Shown one piece after another: positions 26,914 through 34,677 of a DNA stretch of 64,000 bases. Source of the DNA: an uncultured Lachnospiraceae bacterium (lineage in GTDB: Bacteria; Bacillota; Clostridia; Lachnospirales; Lachnospiraceae); the NCBI GenBank assembly GCA_934309145.1, contig CAKRCW010000005.1, positions 124,001-188,000 of the forward strand, given 5' to 3'. How positions within the stretch are numbered: the first letter of the stretch is position 1; each line of letters begins with the position of its first letter. Position numbers and translations under genes: made by a program. The notes beneath the pieces were generated by a model. The model saw nothing but the letters and a program-made list of their open reading frames with translations. It was not told the origin of the DNA and did no database searches.

Positions 26914-27651
26914 ATGGAAAGTGAGAATAGTCTTAATATTAAGAAACTGAATCAGGCAGTTAATGAATGTAATTACATAGTTTTTTTTGGTGGAGCAGGT
27001 GTATCGACTGAGAGTGGAATACCGGATTTCAGAAGCGTTGATGGTTTATACAATCAGAAGTACAAGTATCCCCCTGAGACAATTATAAGCCACTCATTTT
27101 TTATGAGCAGACCAGAGGAATTCTATGAGTTCTATAAGGATAAAATGCTATATACAGATGTAATTCCTAATGATGCTCATAAAAAACTAGCTGAGCTAGA
27201 GGCTGCTGGTAAGGTTAAGGCTGTTGTGACACAGAATATAGATGGTTTACATCAGGCTGCTGGAAGTAAGACAGTATTAGAGCTTCATGGTTCAGTGCAT
27301 AGAAATTATTGTATGAATTGTGGTAAATCATTTGACCTTAAGTATGTTAAAGAGTCAGATGGTGTGCCTAGATGTGATGAATGTGGCGGTATGATTAAAC
27401 CTGACGTTGTTTTGTATGAGGAAGGACTTGACCAGAACACTCTTACAGAGACAGTAAAGCATATATCTAAAGCAGATATGCTTATAGTAGGTGGTACATC
27501 TCTCGCTGTCTATCCGGCAGCAGGTCTTATAGATTATTTTAATGGAAAGTATCTTGTTGTTATTAATATGGATAAGACACCTAGAGACCAATATGCAGAT
27601 ATAGTTATCAATGATAAGATTGGAAGAGTTCTATCACAGATAAAGATATAA
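26914..27651 (+). CDS. Sirtuin-type NAD-dependent protein deacylase
   Basis: 245 residues of the Sir2 family. The NAD-binding motif is GGAGVSTESGIPDFRS, the catalytic block TQNIDGLHQAAGS with ELHGSVH (catalytic His), and four zinc Cys in two pairs, CMNCG and CDECGG. It removes acyl groups from lysines using NAD+, in the cytoplasm. It follows cdaR by two bases, so it is co-expressed with c-di-AMP synthesis. Subclass is probably U or III by its motifs, but substrate choice cannot be predicted. Confidence 0.96.
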   Translation: MESENSLNIKKLNQAVNECNYIVFFGGAGVSTESGIPDFRSVDGLYNQKYKYPPETIISHSFFMSRPEEFYEFYKDKMLYTDVIPNDAHKKLAELEAAGKVKAVVTQNIDGLHQAAGSKTVLELHGSVHRNYCMNCGKSFDLKYVKESDGVPRCDECGGMIKPDVVLYEEGLDQNTLTETVKHISKADMLIVGGTSLAVYPAAGLIDYFNGKYLVVINMDKTPRDQYADIVINDKIGRVLSQIKI

Positions 27652-27667
27652 TATACAGGAGTATATA

Positions 27668-28663
27668 ATGCCAAAAAGCTCAAATCAGAAGCTTAAAATT
27701 GTATATTTGATGAAGATACTGCTTGATAATACAGATGAAGAGCATGCGATGTCTATGGTCGATATATTAGCAGAACTTAAGAAGTATGATATATCTGCTG
27801 AGAGGAAAAGCATTTATAATGATATGGAATCACTGAAACAGTATGGCTTAGATATTATCGGTGAGCAGAAAAACAGGACTTATTACTATCATGTTGCAAG
27901 CAGGCAATTTGAGATAGCCGAGCTACAGTTATTGGTTGATACAGTTCAGTCAGCTAAGTTTATAACAGCTAAAAAGTCAAATGAGCTTATTAAGAAGCTT
28001 GAAGGGTTGGCTAGCAAATATGATGCCACTAAGCTGCAGAGACAGGTATATGTATCAGGTCGTATTAAGACCATGAACGAAAGTATATACTATAATGTGG
28101 ATAAGATACATCTTGCTATATTCACAAACAGTCAGATAAGATTCCAGTATTTTCAGTGGAATGTAAAAAAACAGCAGGAGTTAAGACATGATGGCAGATT
28201 TTATCAGGTAAGCCCTTGGGCTCTTTCATGGGACAACGAGAATTACTATCTTGTTGCATATGACAGTGACGCAGAACAGATAAAGCATTTCAGAGTTGAT
28301 AAGATGCTGCACATAAGCGGGATTTCTGATAAGCGAGAGGGACGAGAAAGCTTCAGGCAATTTGATATGGGTGTATATGCAGGTAAGATGTTTGGTATGT
28401 ATGCCGGAGAAGAGCAAACTGTAAAAATTTTATGTGATAATAAATTAGCGGGTGCGATTATAGATAGATTTGGAAGAAATGTATTTATGATACCATATGA
28501 TGATTTGCATTTCACAGTTAATGTAGACGTTTCGGTAAGTCTGCAGTTCATACACTGGGTTATGGCATTGGGTGATGGGGCAAAGATAGTAGAGCCGCCT
28601 GAGGTTGTCTCCAAGGTACATGATGAGATAAAGCGATTATCAGAACAATACAGATATATGTGA
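27668..28663 (+). CDS. WYL-domain transcriptional regulator
   Basis: 331 residues. An N-terminal winged helix (about 1-75, with DILAELKKYDISAERKSIYND as the recognition region) is followed by a WYL domain (about 135-225) containing VSPWALSWDNENYYLVAYD and a WCX-like C-terminal part. WYL proteins sense small ligands, often nucleic acids or nucleotides, and control transcription. It starts 16 bases after the sirtuin stop, so it is likely the last gene of the cdaA transcript. No target can be named. Confidence 0.93.
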   Translation: MPKSSNQKLKIVYLMKILLDNTDEEHAMSMVDILAELKKYDISAERKSIYNDMESLKQYGLDIIGEQKNRTYYYHVASRQFEIAELQLLVDTVQSAKFITAKKSNELIKKLEGLASKYDATKLQRQVYVSGRIKTMNESIYYNVDKIHLAIFTNSQIRFQYFQWNVKKQQELRHDGRFYQVSPWALSWDNENYYLVAYDSDAEQIKHFRVDKMLHISGISDKREGRESFRQFDMGVYAGKMFGMYAGEEQTVKILCDNKLAGAIIDRFGRNVFMIPYDDLHFTVNVDVSVSLQFIHWVMALGDGAKIVEPPEVVSKVHDEIKRLSEQYRYM

Positions 28664-28682
28664 GACAGACTATAGTCTGTCT
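28663..28682. other. Perfect 20-bp palindrome across convergent stop codons
   Basis: AGACAGACTATAGTCTGTCT is a perfect palindrome that contains the last base of the WYL stop and the whole stop codon of the convergent Spo0A-like gene. It may act as a compact terminator or a protein site; there is no clear T-run. Confidence 0.6.
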
Positions 28683-29026
28683 CTGTTTATGTAATAATAC
28701 ATTGTAGAAAAAAATTGAAGATTTGTAGGAACCCCTCTTTGGGGATTTATACTATTGTGAAATATGGTATTTATATAATCAACATTTCCATATCTCCAGC
28801 CTGTTCCTATGGCATGCCGGATATTTCGTTCAACTCTTGATGGAGTTACGTTGTATGTATGGGCAACATCCACATACAGCCGTTTAGTAATGTTACGGAG
28901 ATATGTATTATCATCCTCAATAAGCCGTATTCCTTCAATAATATATGCATACCCAAGCAGACTTGAGGGGATACCTATATCCAAAAGTATTTTGTGCAAA
29001 TCCCTAATTTCATATGTGTTCATAAA
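28670..29026 (-). CDS. Stand-alone Spo0A C-terminal DNA-binding domain protein
   Basis: 118 residues from ATG 29026, which has AGGGAGGATT upstream. The whole protein matches the Spo0A C-terminal effector domain: DIGIPSSLLGYAYIIEGIRL at the N-terminus and the helix-turn-helix region VAHTYNVTPSRVERNIRHAI, with the GTGWRYGN block after it. There is no receiver domain, so it cannot be controlled by phosphorylation as Spo0A is. It would bind DNA constitutively or compete at 0A boxes (inference). Convergent with the WYL regulator, sharing a palindrome at the stops. Confidence 0.88.
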   Translation of the reverse strand, partial: FMNTYEIRDLHKILLDIGIPSSLLGYAYIIEGIRLIEDDNTYLRNITKRLYVDVAHTYNVTPSRVERNIRHAIGTGWRYGNVDYINTIFHNSINPQRGVPTNLQFFSTMYYYINRDRL

Positions 29027-29209
29027 TAAATCCTCCCTGTGCATTTGTATGTTTAATATGTTATCTGAAATCTTGACTTTTTTATATATTTGTTTTAACA
29101 TTATGTTTGTCTTAATTGACTACTGCTTATGTCATTTTTGACACAAGAAAAATCGGCAAATATATCTTAAATTCAACATTTTTCGACGTTATGTAAGGGG
29201 GACTGCTGT

Positions 29210-29896
29210 GTGCTTGGTGATAATATAAAAAGATTAATGTTTGAGAGGGAGCTATCGATACAAGAGCTTGCTGATATGGCAGGTATACCTTTTGAAACCT
29301 TAAGAAATATATATTATAATAAAGTAAGAGATCCGAAGGTATCTACAGTATATCAGATATCCAGGGTTCTTGGAGTATCGGTGAACACTTTGCTTGGAGA
29401 TGGTGAGTTTGGTGCTGAGGAGAGCGAGCTGGTAGAGCTGTACAATGGATGTGGTAACCATGGAAAGGGACTTATCAGCCTTGTTGCCAAGTATGAATAT
29501 AAGATGGCAATGAGAGAACGCTCATCAGATACATTATACAGAATACCATGTCTGATACCTGTGGGAAGAATTACTGATGGTATACCAGGTAATGGTAATG
29601 AGGTAATAGAGATTTTTACAGACAACGAGACAGCTTATATGGCTATACAGATTAGCACCAATAACTTCTCGCCTGTATTTTGCAAAGGCGACAGAATACT
29701 TTTGGAAAATAGATTTCCGGAGAATGGTGAGAGGGCTGTTTTCGAGTTTAAGGGTAAATTATATTTCAGACAGTATATAGAGATGGCTGGTAAGATTAAT
29801 CTTAAGAGCATGAATAGAATCGGTGAGGATATAGTAATAAAGAGGGCTGACGAGGTTGAATGTGTCGGTACATATATTGGTATAACGAATTTATAG
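29210..29896 (+). CDS. XRE regulator with inactive S24-like domain
   Basis: 228 residues from GTG 29210 behind AAGGGGGAC. An N-terminal XRE helix-turn-helix (about 4-62, IQELADMAGIPFETLRNIYY) is joined to a C-terminal domain of the LexA/S24 fold (about 120-228). The usual nucleophile motif G-D-S-M-x-P appears as NNFSP, with no Ser in the nucleophile position, and the general-base Lys region reads LYFRQYI. Self-cleavage is therefore unlikely; the domain may serve for dimerisation. The azlCD genes begin 23 bases downstream, so it may regulate or simply share their transcript. Confidence 0.9.
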   Translation: MLGDNIKRLMFERELSIQELADMAGIPFETLRNIYYNKVRDPKVSTVYQISRVLGVSVNTLLGDGEFGAEESELVELYNGCGNHGKGLISLVAKYEYKMAMRERSSDTLYRIPCLIPVGRITDGIPGNGNEVIEIFTDNETAYMAIQISTNNFSPVFCKGDRILLENRFPENGERAVFEFKGKLYFRQYIEMAGKINLKSMNRIGEDIVIKRADEVECVGTYIGITNL

Positions 29897-29918
29897 ATAA
29901 TTTGCGGAGATAATTAAT

Positions 29919-30641
29919 ATGCATACAAAAGATAATAAGACATATTTTATGAATGGAGTGAAGGGTGGAATCCCTATCGCTCTTGGCTATTTTGCGGTTT
30001 CATTTACACTTGGAATTGCAGCTAAAAAAGCAGGTATAACAGCGTTTCAGGCTACATTTATGAGTCTCACTAATGTGACATCAGCGGGAGAGTTCGCGGG
30101 CATATCTTCAATATGTGCAGGTGTCACATACATAGAGCTTGCAATAATGCAGGCAGTTATTAATCTTCGTTATATGCTTATGTCATGTGCTCTCGCACAG
30201 AGAATTGATACCAGCTATCCCTTATATCACAGATTTATAATGGGCTTTGGAATTACAGATGAGATATTTGGCGTGTCTGTTGTACAGCCCGGCAGACTTA
30301 GTCCGTATTACACATATGGCGCGATGAGTGTGTCTATACCGGCATGGTGTCTTGGAACATGTCTTGGCGTTGTGCTTGGAAGTGTTCTTCCGGCTAATAT
30401 TGTCAGTGCATTGAGTGTAGCTTTGTATGGTATGTTTATTGCAATTATTATGCCTCCTGCAAGAGATAATAAGGTAGTTTTAGGGCTTGTTATTATTTCA
30501 ATGCTCTTAAGCAGTGGATTTACGTATCTGCCATATTTGAAGAATATATCATCAGGTTTCAGGGTTATTATCCTTACTGTGGTGATTGCAGGTGTGGCAG
30601 CAATATTATTCCCAATAGAGGAGGATGCACAGGATGAATAA
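29919..30641 (+). CDS. azlC: AzlC-family branched-chain amino-acid exporter subunit
   Basis: 240 residues with about seven to eight membrane segments and the AzlC pattern GIPIALGYFAVSFTLGIAAKK at the N-terminus plus FIMGFGITDEIFGV near the middle. With the small AzlD partner it forms a membrane exporter of branched-chain amino acids or related compounds. The AzlD start lies inside its 3' end. Confidence 0.94.
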   Translation: MHTKDNKTYFMNGVKGGIPIALGYFAVSFTLGIAAKKAGITAFQATFMSLTNVTSAGEFAGISSICAGVTYIELAIMQAVINLRYMLMSCALAQRIDTSYPLYHRFIMGFGITDEIFGVSVVQPGRLSPYYTYGAMSVSIPAWCLGTCLGVVLGSVLPANIVSALSVALYGMFIAIIMPPARDNKVVLGLVIISMLLSSGFTYLPYLKNISSGFRVIILTVVIAGVAAILFPIEEDAQDE

Positions 30642-30936
30642 AATATATATTTATATTCTTGTTATGGCAGCGGTAACATATCTTATTCGTGTGCTTCCAC
30701 TTACTCTTATTAAGAAGGATATCAAGAATAAAACAATTCGTTCATTTTTATATTATGTTCCATATGTAACGCTGGCAGTTATGACATTTCCGGCTATACT
30801 CACTGCAACTAATAATATGTATGCGGCTTTTTTCGGATTTTTGGTGGCTGTTATACTCGCATGGTGCAGAAAAAGCCTGTTTCAGGTTTCTATTACGGCA
30901 TGTGCTGTGGTATTTATCCTAGAATTAATTTTATAA
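30634..30936 (+). CDS. azlD: AzlD-family exporter subunit
   Basis: 100 residues with four membrane segments and the AzlD hallmark TYLIRVLPLTLIKKD near the N-terminus and PYVTLAVMTFPAIL in the centre. ATG 30634 is preferred over ATG 30625 because the GAGGAGG upstream is then about ten bases away. It overlaps azlC by eight bases, consistent with a two-subunit exporter. Confidence 0.93.
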   Translation: MNKIYIYILVMAAVTYLIRVLPLTLIKKDIKNKTIRSFLYYVPYVTLAVMTFPAILTATNNMYAAFFGFLVAVILAWCRKSLFQVSITACAVVFILELIL

Positions 30937-30942
30937 AAAACA

Positions 30943-30971
30943 TTGACAAGATTGGTATTCTCTGCTATAGT
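30943..30971 (+). promoter_or_regulatory. Sigma-A promoter of the aldolase-like gene
   Basis: Perfect TTGACA (30943-30948), 17-base spacer, TATAGT (30966-30971). It lies just after azlD. Confidence 0.8.
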
Positions 30972-30974
30972 CAA

Positions 30975-30996
30975 TTCAACGCGTTAAAGCGTTGAA
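30975..30996 (+). promoter_or_regulatory. Hairpin at the 5' end of the aldolase leader
   Basis: Perfect 8-bp stem TTCAACGC/GCGTTGAA with a six-base loop, beginning almost at the predicted transcription start. No T-run follows, so it is not a terminator. It may be a 5' stabiliser or a repressor operator downstream of the -10. Confidence 0.6.
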
Positions 30997-31023
30997 GATA
31001 TAAAGCTAGGAGGACTAATATTT

Positions 31024-31989
31024 ATGAAAGAGATTTCAAAGCTACTTGGTTACAGAGACAGTATTCGTGTTGTTGATGCCACACTTAGAGATGGCGGTCT
31101 TGTGAATGATTTTTATTTTACAGATGAGTTTGTTAAAAGCCTTTATCAGGCTAATATAGATGCCGGTGTTGACTATATGGAGATGGGCTATAGAGCTTCT
31201 AAGAAGGTATTCGATGAGTCTAAGTTCGGTAAGTGGAAGTTCTGTAATGATGAGCATATAAGGGAGATAGTTGGCGAGAATGATACTAACCTCAAGCTTG
31301 CTATTATGGCGGATATAGGCAGACATGACAAGGATGATTTTGATGAGAAGGTTAATTCTCCGGTTGACCTGGTTCGGGTGGCTGCTTATATACATCAGAT
31401 GCCTGAGGCTATTGATATGGTCTGTGATGCAGCTAAGAAGGGATATGAGACAAGCTGCAACATTATGGCTATATCTAATGCTCAGGAGAAGGATATCAAG
31501 GTTGCGTTAGATATGCTTGGACAGACTCCGGTTGATGTTATCTACATAGTTGACAGCTTCGGCTCTTTATATCCTGAGCAGATGGCAAGAATTGCAGACC
31601 TGTACCTTGAATTTGCAGCTAAGTACAATAAGAAGATAGGTATACATGCACATAACAATCAGCAGCTTGCATTTGCCAATACTATAGAGGTATGTGGAGA
31701 TGGAGTTGACTGGTTAGATGCAACTTATCTGTCAATGGGAAGAGGAGCAGGTAACTGTGCCATGGAGCTTCTTCTTGGCTTCCTCAAGAATCCGAAATAT
31801 AACGTATATCCGGTATTCAAATTCATAGAGGAGCATATGCTTAAGCTCAAGGAAGAGGGAATTGTCTGGGGATATGATTTACAGTATTTGATGACAGGAC
31901 TTCTTAACCAGCATCCTAGAACTGCAATACAGTTTACTAAGGATAAGAGAAATGATTATGCTGAGTTCTACAAGGAAATTCTTAATTAG
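31024..31989 (+). CDS. HMGL-like (DRE-TIM) aldolase family protein
   Basis: 321 residues. The N-terminal metal-site motif is DATLRDGGLVND (usual DRE replaced by DATLRDG) and the C-terminal metal motif is GIHAHNNQQLAFANT, as in 4-hydroxy-2-oxovalerate aldolases and related DRE-TIM metallolyases. Metal binding by the Asp and two His residues is expected. It lacks the second communication domain of true HOA aldolases, and no dehydrogenase partner is adjacent. Substrate unknown. It has its own promoter with a 5' hairpin and a bidirectional terminator after it. Confidence 0.88.
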   Translation: MKEISKLLGYRDSIRVVDATLRDGGLVNDFYFTDEFVKSLYQANIDAGVDYMEMGYRASKKVFDESKFGKWKFCNDEHIREIVGENDTNLKLAIMADIGRHDKDDFDEKVNSPVDLVRVAAYIHQMPEAIDMVCDAAKKGYETSCNIMAISNAQEKDIKVALDMLGQTPVDVIYIVDSFGSLYPEQMARIADLYLEFAAKYNKKIGIHAHNNQQLAFANTIEVCGDGVDWLDATYLSMGRGAGNCAMELLLGFLKNPKYNVYPVFKFIEEHMLKLKEEGIVWGYDLQYLMTGLLNQHPRTAIQFTKDKRNDYAEFYKEILN

Positions 31990-31998
31990 TATTTAAAG

Positions 31999-32046
31999 AT
32001 ATAGTGGGTTACACAGATGTATAAGTTTCATGTGAACCCACTATAT
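31999..32046. terminator. Bidirectional terminator
   Basis: ATATAGTGGGTT and AACCCACTATAT pair as 12 bp, extended by CACA/TGTG past a one-base bulge. It fills the gap between the convergent aldolase-like and ion-transporter genes. Confidence 0.85.
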
Positions 32047-33162
32047 TTATGTTAATAAGCTGTGTGCAAACATAAGTATTAAAAGCATTATTATATTGCA
32101 CAGGGTGAATATTCCAAGGTATTTCATTTTATTATCCGGCATTTCCTTTGCAATCTGTTTATATGATATAAGGCTTGCCATGGAGGCGATAAGTGTTCCA
32201 AGTCCGCCTATATTAGTTCCGATAATAAGTAAATTCCAATTATCAGTAAAGCCGGATAAGAGGAGAGCTGTTGGCACATTGCTTATTATCTGGCTTGACA
32301 ATATTGAGACTAAAACCTCATGACCATTTAGAATATTTTCTATAAAATTTTTAAATTCAGTTATGCGTCCCATGTTACCTATAAAGACAAAAAATGCAAT
32401 AAATGTTAAAAGCAGAGAGTAATCTACCTGCTTAAATAATGAGCGATTAAAGATAATTGTAATTACAATTATTATTATTGTAAGTATTCTTATATCAAGT
32501 ACATCTGCAACTGATAATAGACAGAGTATAAATTCCACGCAGAATAAAAGTATATATTTTTTATTTATATGAGGTGCTTCTATGTCTAGCTTAGTTATCT
32601 GCTTACGTTTAATAAGCAATAGTGATAAAAACAGACACAGAGCTGATATAAGTGTATAAGGAAGCATAAGGGATATAAAATCACTAAAGTGCATATGTGA
32701 GCTCGCATACAGATAGAGATTCTGTGGATTACCCATAGGCATAAGCATACTTCCAAGATTGGCTGCAATTGTCTGTAAAGTTACAATCGGGATAATAAGC
32801 TTTTCTTTGTCTGCCATTTTTAATACAATAATTGCAAATGGCACAAATGTGATTAGTGATACATCATTTGTTATAAACATGCTTAGTACAAACGGAAGGA
32901 ATATTAATACGAGTGATAACTGGCGTGTATTTTTTGTGTGTGAAAGGAGCTTCATGCCAATAACCCTGAATACGCCAAGCTGTTTAAAGCCAGCCATAAC
33001 TGTCATAAGACAAAATAACAGCATTATAGTATTCCAGTCTATATAGGATATATATTTATCATCAGGATGTACTATAAATGAGGATATGACAGCAAGTATT
33101 ATGCTGAAAACGAGAACGGTCTCCTGTTTGATATATTTTTTAATGGTATGTAAGAGCTTCAT
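32047..33162 (-). CDS. ArsB/NhaD/SLC13-type ion transporter
   Basis: 371 residues with about ten to eleven membrane segments. The LIFLPFVLSMFITNDVSLIT segment and the MLMPMGNPQNLYLY segment are the paired signature loops of the ion-transporter superfamily (ArsB, NhaD, citrate/anion carriers). It is somewhat shorter than the usual 400-430 residues. Anion (dicarboxylate, sulfate, arsenite) or Na+/H+ exchange are all possible; there is no arsR or arsA nearby. Start ATG 33162 is preceded by AAAGGAA. Confidence 0.85.
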   Translation of the reverse strand: MKLLHTIKKYIKQETVLVFSIILAVISSFIVHPDDKYISYIDWNTIMLLFCLMTVMAGFKQLGVFRVIGMKLLSHTKNTRQLSLVLIFLPFVLSMFITNDVSLITFVPFAIIVLKMADKEKLIIPIVTLQTIAANLGSMLMPMGNPQNLYLYASSHMHFSDFISLMLPYTLISALCLFLSLLLIKRKQITKLDIEAPHINKKYILLFCVEFILCLLSVADVLDIRILTIIIIVITIIFNRSLFKQVDYSLLLTFIAFFVFIGNMGRITEFKNFIENILNGHEVLVSILSSQIISNVPTALLLSGFTDNWNLLIIGTNIGGLGTLIASMASLISYKQIAKEMPDNKMKYLGIFTLCNIIMLLILMFAHSLLT

Positions 33163-33285
33163 AATAAATTCCTTTGTGATAATTAATAAAATATTATAGT
33201 TAATTATTATTTAATAATTGATATTATAATATTAACACCAGAAGGAGGGAAGAGTATGTATTAAAAAAATATATTTAGCATACAC

Positions 33286-33314
33286 TTGACAAAACCGCCC
33301 ACAACATATAAAAT
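33286..33314 (+). promoter_or_regulatory. Sigma-A promoter of the zinc-binding lipoprotein gene
   Basis: Perfect TTGACA (33286-33291), 17-base spacer, TAAAAT (33309-33314). The downstream edge touches the palindromic operator. Confidence 0.7.
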
Positions 33315-33328
33315 GCAAATGATTTGCA
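33314..33328. promoter_or_regulatory. Palindromic 7-1-7 operator, probable Zur/FUR-family site
   Basis: TGCAAATGATTTGCA is a perfect 7-1-7 inverted repeat placed from the last base of the -10 to the transcription start, where bound protein would block initiation. The 7-1-7 architecture is that of FUR-superfamily sites, and the gene controlled encodes a zinc-binding protein, so a Zur-like regulator is the best guess. Confidence 0.65.
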
Positions 33329-33348
33329 AATTAATGGAGGGATATGCC

Positions 33349-34359
33349 GTGAAGATAAAGAGTTTTGTCAGGAGAGCAATCATAGTCTCTATGGTTATGA
33401 TTTTAGTAATTGTTAATATGACCGGATGTGCAAAGTTTTCTGATATGCCAGGGGCAGATGGTAAGCTTAGCATTGTGTGTACTACATTTCCGCAATATGA
33501 CTGGGTAAGGAATATTATAAAGGGTAAGGAAGATGTATTTGATGTAACGCTTATTATGGATAATGGTGCTGATTTGCACAATTATCAGCCAACTACAGAG
33601 GATATGATTGTGATAGGTGCGAGTGATATATTTGTATATGTCGGAGGCGAATCTGATTTCTGGATTGATGATGCTCTAAGAGAGGCGTCAAACAAGGATA
33701 TGAAGATTGTAAATTTAATGGATATACTTGGTGATAATCTGTATGAGGAAGAAATTATAGAGGGTATGACAGTTGTTGAGCATGAGCATGAACATGAGCA
33801 TGGAGATGACGAGGATGAGAAAGAATATGACGAGCATATCTGGCTGTCACTTAGAAATGCAGAAATACTTGTAAATGAATTGACAGATGTTATAGCTTCA
33901 ATGGATGAAGAAAATGCTTCTGTTTATGAAGAAAATGCAAAAAGCTATATAGAGGAGCTTGATAAGCTTGATAATGAGTATAAGGCTGTTGTAAATGAAG
34001 CTAAGAGAAATACGTTGTTATTTGGAGACAGGTTCTCATTTAGATATATGGTTTCTGATTATGGACTTGATTATTATGCGGCATTTAATGGATGCAGTGC
34101 TGAGACGGAGGCAAGCTTCGAGACAATAACTTATCTTGCGGGAAAGCTTGACGAGCTTGGAATTCCTGTGGTTCTTGTACTTGAAAATTCTGACACAAGT
34201 GTAGCTAAGGCAATAATAGATAATACTAAGGATAAAAATCAGGAGATACTTGTGCTTAATTCTCTTCAATCTGTGACAACTAAAGATATAGAAGCTGGAG
34301 TAACGTATTTGTCAGTTATGAGTGATAATCTCCAGATATTAAAAGCGGCTCTGTATTAA
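33349..34359 (+). CDS. Zinc/manganese ABC substrate-binding lipoprotein (orphan)
   Basis: About 336 residues from GTG 33349 (GGAGGG seven bases upstream). Lipobox VNMTGC gives Cys27. The cluster A-1 metal-binding family is shown by QYDWVRNI, NGADLHNYQPTTEDM (first His ligand), a flexible His-rich loop of alternating Glu-His followed by acidic residues (residues about 144-160), EHIWLS (second ligand) and YYAAFNGCSAETEASFETI. The third His usual before the AFxY motif appears to be replaced in DRFSFRYM. It binds Zn2+ outside the membrane and passes it to an importer. No permease or ATPase gene is adjacent, so it must use one encoded elsewhere. Confidence 0.92.
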   Translation: MKIKSFVRRAIIVSMVMILVIVNMTGCAKFSDMPGADGKLSIVCTTFPQYDWVRNIIKGKEDVFDVTLIMDNGADLHNYQPTTEDMIVIGASDIFVYVGGESDFWIDDALREASNKDMKIVNLMDILGDNLYEEEIIEGMTVVEHEHEHEHGDDEDEKEYDEHIWLSLRNAEILVNELTDVIASMDEENASVYEENAKSYIEELDKLDNEYKAVVNEAKRNTLLFGDRFSFRYMVSDYGLDYYAAFNGCSAETEASFETITYLAGKLDELGIPVVLVLENSDTSVAKAIIDNTKDKNQEILVLNSLQSVTTKDIEAGVTYLSVMSDNLQILKAALY

Positions 34360-34372
34360 TTACGGAGCCTTT

Positions 34373-34577
34373 AATAGTATTAGGTACAGGTTTTGTATGG
34401 TGCGGGTCTTCATATTCAGCCTGTTATTATGAAGGGACGTTTGCGACAGCCAGCACTTAATGAGTGCAAGGCACGAATTTAGTGCTGTTGCTCGGAGCAA
34501 TAAGTGGAAACGGTCCCGTAATATAACAGGCTGAATATGAAGGCCCGCACCATACAAAACCTGTATCTAATACTATT
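34373..34577. repeat. Long inverted repeat with 90-base core (LIR element, copy B)
   Basis: Arms 34373-34430 and about 34521-34577 are complementary over about 57 bases with very few mismatches. They enclose core 34431-34520, which differs from the core at 16661 at seven of 90 positions, six of them transitions. GGGAC/GTCCC closes the core and the three inner hairpins (GCACT/AGTGC, GCAC/GTGC, TGCT/AGCA) are preserved. Arm sequences are unrelated to those of copy A although arm length is nearly equal. It begins 14 bases after the zinc-lipoprotein stop and ends about 100 bases before trkA. Confidence 0.9.
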
Positions 34578-34677
34578 TACAGTCCCTTTTATTTATAGGT
34601 ATTCAAATCGGTAAAAGAGTGCTATAATACATCAATATAATAGAGGATAATTGAGGGTTCATTGGAGGATAGTTATA

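Noticed and set aside
33241..33270. Mini reading frame of two codons after GGAGGG (33256)
   Set aside because: Only ATG-TAT-TAA; too short to call, likely chance.
16605..34577. Copies A and B as IS elements, MITEs with target duplications or retrons
   Set aside because: Terminal repeats are not shared between copies, no target-site duplication was seen, and no transposase or reverse transcriptase gene is near. Left open as an unclassified element.
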